Source of the DNA: Nitrososphaerota archaeon
Lineage (GTDB): Archaea; Thermoproteota; Nitrososphaeria; Nitrososphaerales; Nitrosopumilaceae
NCBI GenBank assembly: GCA_016126025.1
Contig: JAEFDA010000099.1
Location: forward strand, 1-13,520
Length of the DNA stretch: 13,520 nt
Reading direction: 5' to 3'
Shown here: positions 1 through 5,375 of the stretch, piece after piece
Position numbering within the stretch: position 1 is the first letter of the stretch
How the letters are laid out: every line of letters starts with the position of its first letter
The notes under the pieces: generated by a model
What the model was told of the DNA's origin: nothing
Seen by the model: the letters and a program-made list of their open reading frames with translations, nothing else
Databases searched by the model: none
Made by a program: the position numbers and the translations under genes

Positions 1-343
1 TCTGCGCCCATATATGATCGTGGCTGTTGTCAAGCACCCAGTCATCTTAGGCTGGTTGTAGGGGAGGGGGGTTGAGTGTGTACCCGCCCTTGGGGCGTGC
101 CCACGTCGGCGGATCCCGGCCCCGACATGCCGCCGGGGATTCGGGCGCCGGGCCGGACGGGCCGCCTTGCCGCCGCTACCACATCCCGTTGCAAAGCTGG
201 GAGCAGCATGTCTATGTCCGGAATATTCAGATCCCGCCAGTACGCGGTGCCCGCGTCTGGGGACCAGTCGATACTTTTATCACCACCCTGTGCAGGATTG
301 CGGCGTGGCAAGGCTTTCCATACGGGAAAGGCAGGCGGCGGAC
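1..343. other. Gene-poor left edge, no convincing feature
   Basis: No frame here shows a recognisable protein. A short frame (2-61, +, ending TAG) and a minus ORF (42-311) are open but do not resemble known families. Apart from the possible TATA element at 273-281, nothing can be supported. Confidence 0.4.
273..281 (+). promoter_or_regulatory. Possible TATA element for the receptor gene
   Basis: The stretch ACTTTTAT is the only AT-rich box in this GC-rich upstream region. Transcription would start near 303, giving a leader of about 40 bases before the ATG at 344. This is weak evidence based on composition and spacing only. Confidence 0.3.
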
Positions 344-1951
344 ATGCTCCGGATGCTTCCGGTGGGGGCGGCGCTGGTGCTCCTGCTTTCGGCGGCCCCG
401 GCCATGGCAGATCTGCATGATCTGGACATACCCCGGGCGGTCCCGATATCTTCGGATACGACCCCCCCGCAGATGCAGGACCCGACGCTGTGGACGCAGA
501 CCATGTATGGCGCCATACCCCAGGATGCCGGCACGCACCGGATGGTGGTGTGGTGCAGCGGCGACGCGCTGCTATATTCGCTGGACCTTTACATACCTGG
601 GGAGGGCAACAGGTATTCCATAACGGCCGACTCTATACGGCTCAACGGCATGGCGCTGAGCCACCCCGGATATTCGGGGGAGGGTGATCTCCGGACGGAC
701 CTGCTACAGGGCGGGCCCATAACGCTGGAGGGCGGCGCGCTGCCACTGGTGCTCCCCGGACACGGCTCCCTGATGGTGCCCGTTGTAGTGACCGGCGAGG
801 GAGCGGCGGTGCGGGCGGTGGTCGACATGTCGTACGTGTCGGGGCCACATACCACGTGCAGCCTGGACTCCTTTGAGCCGGAGATGGTGGGGGCCGTCTT
901 TCCGGACGAAGCGTTCGGTTATGTGATGCGGGCGTCGGTGGGAGTGGGTGTTGACGACTTCAACGTGTACTTGGAGGGCACGGGCGCAGGCTGGAGTCTG
1001 GAACCGGAGGTGCACACCACCGATGATATTGCACAGGCGATCGTCGAGCTGCAGGAGGCCGGCATACGGACGCACCTGGGATTCCCGGCGAGCTATGAAC
1101 TGGAGGCGCTGGCAGCCGGATACCCCGACCACCTGGCGGTGAGCTGCTGCGCCACGGTGGGATCCCTGGACGCGGACGACCGCATATTCCGGACTGCACC
1201 CAGCGACACGCAGATGGGCATACAGCTGGCCCGGCTCATGCAGCACAACGGGATTGACGTGCTGCTCCCGGTGTGGCGCACCCACGACTCCTGGGAGACG
1301 GGCTACAGGAACTCGGTCGCCGGCGCCTTTTTGGATCTGGGGGGGATGGTGGACGAGGGCGTGGCCGTGGATGATGATGAGGACATCGTGAATGACAGCG
1401 AGGACACGGCCCGCGTGGCGGCCCGCGTGGCGGAGAGGATAGCGTCCCTGTCCGAGACGCACGGGGCCGGCCGGGTGGCGGTCTTTGTGGCCGTATACGA
1501 GGAGGCCGCCCTCTTGGAGGAGATATCACAGCATGAGGAGGCGCGCAACGCTTGGTGGTTCGGCACAGACTACACAGTCGGGACGACCCTCTACACCGGG
1601 GAGGGGAGCGTGCCGGAGTTCGCCTCGGCGGTGGGGTATACTGCCCTGCAGGTGGCCGTCTCCGGCTCGGCCACCGACGTGAGCCCCGCCCTGGCCGAGG
1701 CTGCTGGCCGGCCTACAAACCACGACATGCTGGCCGCGTATGAGTCGGCGTGGATACTAGGGCTGGCCATGGTGCATACACAGAGCTCGGATCCCGGGCG
1801 GCTGGCCGGGGCCATTCCGTACGTGGCCGACAGGTACGCCGGGACGCTGGGGCCCATGACGATGGACCCCAACGGCGACCTGGCGGCGGACGCCTTCGAG
1901 GTGTGGAGCGTCCGCGGCGGGGAGTGGACCCTGATGGGAGTCATGGAATAG
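344..1951 (+). CDS. Secreted periplasmic-binding (type 1, LivK-like) receptor protein
   Basis: Predicted exported ligand-binding protein of 535 residues. The ATG at 344 is chosen because it starts a clean signal peptide (residues 1-21, ending AMA before D22); the frame is open back to 167 but that extension has no protein character. Residues about 25-175 form a beta-rich region with no recognised family. Residues about 180-535 resemble the type 1 periplasmic-binding fold of branched-chain amino acid receptors common in Thaumarchaeota: DDFNVYL at 204-210, a Ser-Cys-Cys segment at 267-269, VLLPVWR at 306-312, WWFGTDYT at 404-411, and a C-terminal DAFEVWSV. The first strand and loop of the fold look shortened (about 181-200). 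No permease or ATPase genes lie beside it, so it may serve a distant transporter or act as a sensor. The ligand is unknown. The fold call is from pattern recognition and is fairly secure; the function is inferred. Confidence 0.8.
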   Translation: MLRMLPVGAALVLLLSAAPAMADLHDLDIPRAVPISSDTTPPQMQDPTLWTQTMYGAIPQDAGTHRMVVWCSGDALLYSLDLYIPGEGNRYSITADSIRLNGMALSHPGYSGEGDLRTDLLQGGPITLEGGALPLVLPGHGSLMVPVVVTGEGAAVRAVVDMSYVSGPHTTCSLDSFEPEMVGAVFPDEAFGYVMRASVGVGVDDFNVYLEGTGAGWSLEPEVHTTDDIAQAIVELQEAGIRTHLGFPASYELEALAAGYPDHLAVSCCATVGSLDADDRIFRTAPSDTQMGIQLARLMQHNGIDVLLPVWRTHDSWETGYRNSVAGAFLDLGGMVDEGVAVDDDEDIVNDSEDTARVAARVAERIASLSETHGAGRVAVFVAVYEEAALLEEISQHEEARNAWWFGTDYTVGTTLYTGEGSVPEFASAVGYTALQVAVSGSATDVSPALAEAAGRPTNHDMLAAYESAWILGLAMVHTQSSDPGRLAGAIPYVADRYAGTLGPMTMDPNGDLAADAFEVWSVRGGEWTLMGVME

Positions 1952-1976
1952 GGGGGACCAGGTCCCCCAGAAAAAA
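1952..1976 (-). terminator. Convergent-gene terminator: hairpin plus T-tract
   Basis: Between the converging stop codons at 1951 and 1982 lies a perfect 17-base inverted repeat (1952-1959 against 1961-1968, GGGGGACC/GGTCCCCC). Six consecutive T's on the minus strand (1971-1976) immediately follow the stop codon of the minus gene. T-tracts are the usual archaeal intrinsic termination signal, so the tract probably ends the 1982-2365 transcript. The hairpin may protect or end the plus-strand mRNA. Confidence 0.55.
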
Positions 1977-1981
1977 CCGTG

Positions 1982-2365
1982 TCAGTCGTGGGTGTAATCC
2001 TTGTACAGCACCAGGTTGAGTATCTTGTCGAGGATCTGCATCATTCCGCCCTTGTTGTCTATGGTGGCCAGGACTAGCCGGTCGTCGCCCAGGGCAAAGG
2101 TGGCGCGCCTCACCTTCTCAAAGACGCTGATGTTGTACAGCTCCATGCCCAGCTTGGGGTGGTGGGCCCGCCGGAGGTTCCAGGCCTCGCTGGTCCACTT
2201 CATGAAGTTCTTGGTCTCGTCCGGGGTGAGTATGGTCTGCAAGTCCGGCCTGACGGCCCGGGCCAGCAGGTTCCCGTCCTTGTCTGAGATGGCCGCAAAG
2301 CGCACGTTCTGATCTAGGTTCAGCAGCCGGTACAGCAGCAGCTCGTGCTTCTCGTTCTGATCCAT
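1982..2365 (-). CDS. Small conserved archaeal protein of unknown function (possible DUF6659)
   Basis: Protein of 127 residues with no signal peptide or membrane segment, so probably cytosolic. It has a mixed alpha/beta pattern: an N-terminal helix (HELLLYRLLNL), a strand-turn-strand VRFAAISDKDGN near residues 21-32, a middle segment WNLRRAHHPKLG, and a C-terminal strand-helix RLVLATIDNKGGMMQILDKIL. This arrangement recalls small roadblock/profilin-like domains, and I associate it tentatively with the thaumarchaeal DUF6659 family. The reaction or partner is unknown. The ATG at 2365 fits a leaderless transcript, because a TATA-like palindrome is centred 25 bases upstream. It converges with the receptor gene and ends in a T-tract. 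Confidence 0.75.
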   Translation of the reverse strand: MDQNEKHELLLYRLLNLDQNVRFAAISDKDGNLLARAVRPDLQTILTPDETKNFMKWTSEAWNLRRAHHPKLGMELYNISVFEKVRRATFALGDDRLVLATIDNKGGMMQILDKILNLVLYKDYTHD

Positions 2366-2384
2366 GGCCTCGCTAGATTGTCCG

Positions 2385-2395
2385 CCTTAATAAGG
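2385..2395 (-). promoter_or_regulatory. TATA box for the 1982-2365 gene
   Basis: The self-complementary CCTTATTAAGG is centred at 2390, 25 bases before the ATG at 2365. This is the archaeal TATA position for a leaderless mRNA. Its symmetry would allow recognition in either direction, but no plus-strand gene follows. Confidence 0.5.
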
Positions 2396-2453
2396 AGGAT
2401 CGGAGAAGCGGACCGTTCCGCTTGGCTTGGTCGCCGGCCGGGCGCCCAGAACG

Positions 2454-2843
2454 TTACGGTCCAGCAGCCGTTCTGGCGCGCACCGCGCTTACAATATCAG
2501 TGGCGACACCGAGCGCCCAGTCTGCCTCGGACTCTGTCGGAGCCGTGCCGCCGTTGCCATACCTGGCGGTCACTGCCATGTTTGTCAGCTTGCCCAGGTC
2601 TGCGGGCGTGTTCACATTCCAGTCCGGTGGCAGGTTATCACGCAGATAGATCAAGTCGTGTGTATGAGGAGTATCCTTCTAGGACAGTACCAGCGCCGCC
2701 TTCAGCGCCTTCTCGGCCGCCTGCTGGGAGTTGAATACGCGGTTGCGGATGTCGTGCCGTTCGTCTGACGATGCCTGCTCTGCCGAGCGCAAGTCGTCCT
2801 CAGCGTTCTGCATGAGCACCGCTGCAAGCGCCGTGTCAGCCAT
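2454..2843 (-). pseudogene. HEPN-domain gene interrupted by an in-frame TAG stop
   Basis: The ATG at 2843 overlaps the end of the MNT gene by 8 bases (ATGGCTGA), the usual coupling of MNT/HEPN pairs. Residues 1-54 carry the HEPN N-terminal helices, with an AEDDLRSAEQ segment and NSQQAAEKALKAALVLS. Codon 55 (2681-2679) is TAG. Beyond it, in the same frame, the expected rest of the domain continues: THDLIYLRDNLPPDW and then VTARYGN at about 92-97, where the family has its ARYP-type active-site motif, ending at TAA (2456-2454). Full readthrough would give 129 residues, a normal HEPN length. HEPN partners of MNT proteins are RNase-like toxins. Translation stopping at codon 55 would remove the active motif, so this is most likely an inactivated toxin. 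Amber readthrough or a sequencing error are the alternatives. Confidence 0.8.
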
Positions 2844-3204
2844 ACAGCCCCACTCCATCCCTGAGCGCAGCGCGTTGGACGGATCCCAGCATGCGCCCGT
2901 AGCGTTCCAGGCGTTCTTGCGTATTGACCAGGATGTCCTTTGGCAACGGTGCATGTTGAAGCGCGACCTGCATTGCGACGCACGCCTCGTTCTCATCCGT
3001 ACCCTCTGGCATCACCACGAGCAGGTCCACATCACTGTACCTGTCGGCATCGCCCCGGGCCCTGGAGCCGAATAGTATGATGGAAATTGGCGCAAACCGC
3101 TCTACTATGATGTCTACCATGTGCTGTATGGCTGACTCGGACGTGTCGCCGTATGTCCGGCGTTCCGCGACAGCCGTGTCGGCGACCGTGTTGGTCTGGC
3201 CCAT
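2836..3204 (-). CDS. MNT-domain minimal nucleotidyltransferase (antitoxin-type)
   Basis: Protein of 122 residues with the minimal nucleotidyltransferase signature GSRARGDADRYSDVD at 46-60. It has the Gly-Ser pair (46-47) and the metal-binding DxD (Asp58, Asp60), preceded by the strand ISIILF. Such MNT proteins pair with HEPN proteins as toxin-antitoxin modules; in studied cases the MNT AMPylates and silences the HEPN RNase. The stop codon overlaps the HEPN start by 8 bases, so the two genes form one translationally coupled unit. A TATA box (3224-3233) about 25 bases upstream makes the ATG at 3204 the probable leaderless start, and a palindrome between box and start may be an autoregulatory operator. 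Because the HEPN partner has an amber stop, this gene may be an antitoxin left without its toxin. The catalytic residues look intact. Confidence 0.85.
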   Translation of the reverse strand: MGQTNTVADTAVAERRTYGDTSESAIQHMVDIIVERFAPISIILFGSRARGDADRYSDVDLLVVMPEGTDENEACVAMQVALQHAPLPKDILVNTQERLERYGRMLGSVQRAALRDGVGLYG

Positions 3205-3218
3205 GCCCTATGTAGGGC
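3205..3218 (-). promoter_or_regulatory. Palindrome between TATA box and MNT start, putative operator
   Basis: The sequence GCCCTA-TG-TAGGGC is a perfect 6-base inverted repeat with a 2-base spacer. It lies directly next to the MNT start codon and downstream of the TATA box, where a bound repressor would block polymerase loading. Toxin-antitoxin operons are commonly autoregulated this way. No protein evidence is available here. Confidence 0.45.
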
Positions 3219-3223
3219 AAGGT

Positions 3224-3233
3224 CAAATAAAAG
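3224..3233 (-). promoter_or_regulatory. TATA box of the MNT/HEPN operon
   Basis: CTTTTATTTG on the minus strand is centred about 25 bases before the ATG at 3204, in an otherwise GC-rich stretch. The spacing predicts a leaderless transcript. Just upstream is a 15-base GC palindrome (3233-3247). Confidence 0.55.
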
Positions 3234-3317
3234 CGCGCCCGGCGCGCGCGACTGGGAAGTTAACGAGGGATGAGAACCCTTGGGAAAAGCGAAGATAATT
3301 AGGAAGTTAGGGATGGG

Positions 3318-3860
3318 GTGCCGCTAACCCGACCCAATCTTAATACTAAGCACCACATATCATCCGACGTGTCCCCCCATTTCTACAAGTATACCACCAT
3401 AGGGCTAGCCGGCTTCATAGCGGCGGCGGCCATATTCTATACTATAGCTTTCGTGGTGCCGTTCCTATACTCATCCGTAAACAACCAGCCCCACGCACTG
3501 GAGGGCATTCCCGAGCAGTGGGCGGTCCACACTTGGAGCAACGGCCAAGAGGAGGCCCATTACAACGCACTGGCCACCGACTGTACGCTCAACATATCCA
3601 AGACCGGCACGGCCGAGGACAAGATCATATTTGTCACGTCTTTGGTGTGCGAGCATGAGGATGGCTCGACGCATCACGTCACCCGGAGCGAGAATCTAGG
3701 AAACGAGGAGCGCTCGTTCAGAACAGAGCCGGCAGACTTTGAGTTTACCATGCCAGTCGAGACATGCGGCGTGTCGTTCTGGTATGCCGTTGACTGGCAC
3801 CTTGTGGGTGCAGAGGACATAGACGCCGACATCGGATGCACGCGGCAAGTGACGCCGTAA
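3318..3860 (+). CDS. Membrane-anchored exported protein of unknown function
   Basis: Protein of 180 residues from a GTG start. A single hydrophobic segment (about residues 27-52, IGLAGFIAAAAIFYTIAF and following) is preceded by a short basic N-terminus, so it is probably an N-terminal anchor with the rest outside the cell. The outer domain contains four cysteines (in ATDCTLN, SLVCEHE, VETCGVS and IGCTRQ), a number that would allow two disulfides, and predicted strands, consistent with a small beta-domain. I recognise no family. The start is uncertain: GTG 3318 has a weak TATA-like element at 3294-3301, while in-frame GTG 3369 has one at 3339-3348; both are about 21-25 bases upstream, and both starts keep the membrane helix. 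The gene is divergent from the MNT/HEPN unit. Confidence 0.65.
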   Translation: MPLTRPNLNTKHHISSDVSPHFYKYTTIGLAGFIAAAAIFYTIAFVVPFLYSSVNNQPHALEGIPEQWAVHTWSNGQEEAHYNALATDCTLNISKTGTAEDKIIFVTSLVCEHEDGSTHHVTRSENLGNEERSFRTEPADFEFTMPVETCGVSFWYAVDWHLVGAEDIDADIGCTRQVTP

Positions 3861-4182
3861 GAGCTATATCCGCAACGACTGGAAAGAGATCCGACCCCGG
3901 ACCATCCCCAGTCAATTTCCCAGTTCCCGGCGTGCAGCGTTGTCCCGGCCGCTGGCCATCCCAAAAAGCGATCCTGTGGCTCTCCGGTCGACATCCCCGC
4001 TCCACAAAACCGACCAGGTTCTCTTCTCCGCACGCCGGAGCGGCCCGGACCTTTGCTTCCATCCCGGGCCGCTTTGTGGTATGGGTGGCGGCCCGGCCGC
4101 CGGAGTGGGGCAGTCCATGGGGGGCCGCCTAGTGGATGGGCCGCGCGCCCGGCCCGGCGTACGGCATCCTCCGAATGGCCCC
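3861..4182. other. 322-base convergent intergenic region, no gene seen
   Basis: This stretch lies between two convergent genes. Open frames crossing it are low-complexity, GC-driven readings. The main structure is a perfect 15-base GC palindrome at 4087-4101 (GGCGGCC/GGCCGCC). No T-tract, tRNA signature or recognisable RNA motif was found. Confidence 0.5.
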
Positions 4183-4503
4183 TCAGCGGCGTGGTCCCAG
4201 CACCTTGCGGTAGATGTGGCCGCAGCGCCTGCATGTCACGCGGACGGCCCGGGGGCGGGAGCCCAGCCTCACCCGGGAGCCGGAACCGGGCGGGATGAAC
4301 GTCTTGCACTTTTTGCAGAACATCATGCGCATCTCGTAGGGCATACGGAGGCGGTGGCGGGTGCTCATGCGCCGGGCGACCCCCGCGTACCTTTGGCCGG
4401 CCGCCCCGACTCCGGCGGCGACGGCCAGCCGCACCATGTGGGCCATCCTGTCCAGCGCCTCGGCCCTCAGGCGCCGCCTCACGGGCGGCCACCCCATGTG
4501 CAT
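4183..4503 (-). CDS. rnp4: Ribonuclease P protein component 4 (Rpp21/Rpr2 family)
   Basis: Protein subunit of archaeal RNase P, which cuts the 5' leader from pre-tRNAs. The 106-residue product has the expected architecture: an N-terminal pair of basic helices (about 10-45, containing RAEALDRMAHMVRLA and QRYAGVARRMS), then a zinc ribbon with CKKC (Cys63, Cys66) and CRRC (Cys91, Cys94) around the basic segment PPGSGSRVRL. The four cysteines bind zinc in the family, and the helices contact the Rpp29 partner. The start at ATG 4503 keeps the helices; ATG 4497 is equally possible, and ATG 4368 would cut them off. The gene begins 8 bases after the 3' end of a tRNA-Gly gene on the same strand and has no promoter of its own in that gap, so it is probably transcribed with the tRNA. 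Confidence 0.9.
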   Translation of the reverse strand: MHMGWPPVRRRLRAEALDRMAHMVRLAVAAGVGAAGQRYAGVARRMSTRHRLRMPYEMRMMFCKKCKTFIPPGSGSRVRLGSRPRAVRVTCRRCGHIYRKVLGPRR

Positions 4504-4511
4504 CTACACGA

Positions 4512-4585
4512 TGCGGTCACCGGGATTTGAACCCGGGTGATTGGCTTGGAAGGCCAACATACTGACCAGGCTATACTATGACCGC
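4512..4585 (-). tRNA. tRNA-Gly (anticodon TCC)
   Basis: A 74-base cloverleaf on the minus strand. The acceptor stem GCGGTCA pairs with TGACCGC. The D arm has GTAT/GTAT flanking a GG-containing loop. The anticodon stem TTGGC/GCCAA encloses CTTCCAA, which places TCC at 34-36 (glycine, codon GGA). The T stem CCGGG/CCCGG carries loop TTCAAAT, and the discriminator is A at 4512. No CCA is encoded and there is no intron. RNase P protein 4 follows 8 bases downstream. Confidence 0.95.
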
Positions 4586-4610
4586 ACAGGATGCCCAATC
4601 CGCCCGCCTC

Positions 4611-4619
4611 CATAAATAT
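4611..4619 (-). promoter_or_regulatory. TATA box for tRNA-Gly / rnp4
   Basis: ATATTTATG on the minus strand is centred about 30 bases before the first tRNA base (4585), in the short gap after nep1. It would start transcription near 4589, giving a leader of a few bases, and should drive both tRNA and rnp4. Confidence 0.5.
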
Positions 4620-4631
4620 CCTGTATGGCCG

Positions 4632-5336
4632 CTATGCCGGCGCGCCGCCGTCCATCTCTGGGCCGTACAGCTCAGCCTCGATATCGTACAGCAGGCGGCC
4701 CACCACCAGATGGGTCTCCAGTGGCCGCGGGGATATCGAGCATATCCTGTCCAGCGCGCCGGCCGTAGAGTCCGAGAAGCCGCCCCTCTGGAAGCCGCCC
4801 ACCACCACGCACGCCTCTTCCCCCAAGCCGGCGGCCATCCGGCGGCACGCGACGGGGAGGCCCGCCCTGGAGAGGCCGACCCTCTCCGAGGGACCTATCT
4901 CCCGCAGCAGGGATGGTATCGTGCCCCCGCCGGCCTCCAGCAGCGCCTCCTCCCCGCCGGCGCGCCCCTCCCGCAGCAGCTTGGCGAAGAGCCCCTCGAA
5001 GCGGTGATATGACTTTGGCACCCGCACGCCCCCGCCGAACCGCACCACCACGTCCCGCAGGGTGTGCACGTACAGGCGCACCAGCCCGTTCCTGTACAGG
5101 GGCGTGGCGACGGCCGCCAGCACGGCCTGGTGCACCAAGTCCGGCCGCCCCCGCCTGTGCGCGTCGGGGGCGTCCCGCATGGCCGCATAATGCCAAGATA
5201 CATCCAGCAGCGTCTCGGAGGCGGGGCGCCCCAGCCGCCGGGCGTGGGCCCTTGCAGCCGGGTGCCCCTGCATGGACTCGGGCACCAGCTCCAGGGCCGA
5301 CTCGGCCAGCACCAGATGAAGCGTCACGCCCCGCAC
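4632..5336 (-). CDS. nep1: Nep1/Emg1 16S rRNA pseudouridine N1-methyltransferase
   Basis: SPOUT-fold enzyme that methylates N1 of a pseudouridine in helix 35 of small-subunit rRNA using SAM and assists 30S assembly. Of the 234 residues, landmarks in order are LHLVLAESALELVP (6-19), LLDVSWHY (43-50), the RPD-VH motif (64-69) followed by PLYRNGLVRLYVHT, the RNA-binding RVPKSYHRFEGL (105-116), the cofactor-loop segment VVVGGFQRGGFS (177-188), and the C-terminal segment ISPRPLETHLVVGRLLYDIE that forms the SPOUT knot. The length is normal for archaea. The start is not certain: GTG 5336 and GTG 5327 are both in frame, and family members usually begin a few residues before LHLVLAE, so 5327 may be the true one. 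It lies 39 bases downstream of the reductase stop, so the two may be co-transcribed. Confidence 0.93.
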   Translation of the reverse strand: MRGVTLHLVLAESALELVPESMQGHPAARAHARRLGRPASETLLDVSWHYAAMRDAPDAHRRGRPDLVHQAVLAAVATPLYRNGLVRLYVHTLRDVVVRFGGGVRVPKSYHRFEGLFAKLLREGRAGGEEALLEAGGGTIPSLLREIGPSERVGLSRAGLPVACRRMAAGLGEEACVVVGGFQRGGFSDSTAGALDRICSISPRPLETHLVVGRLLYDIEAELYGPEMDGGAPA

Positions 5337-5375
5337 CCAACCATTATTCCAGTCAAGGGCGGCCCGGTCGCACGC

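Noticed and set aside
42..311. Minus-strand 89-residue ORF at the left edge
   Set aside because: A short stretch looks protein-like but the rest is Arg/Pro/Gly-rich and GC-driven, there is no TATA or ribosome site, and no family is recognised.
4087..4101. 15-base GC palindrome considered as a terminator of rnp4
   Set aside because: It is over 80 bases past the stop with no T-tract on either strand; GC-rich palindromes are expected in this composition.
3674..4492. Minus-strand 272-residue open frame over the convergent region
   Set aside because: It overlaps both rnp4 and the membrane-anchored gene in another frame and is low-complexity Arg/Gly/Pro.
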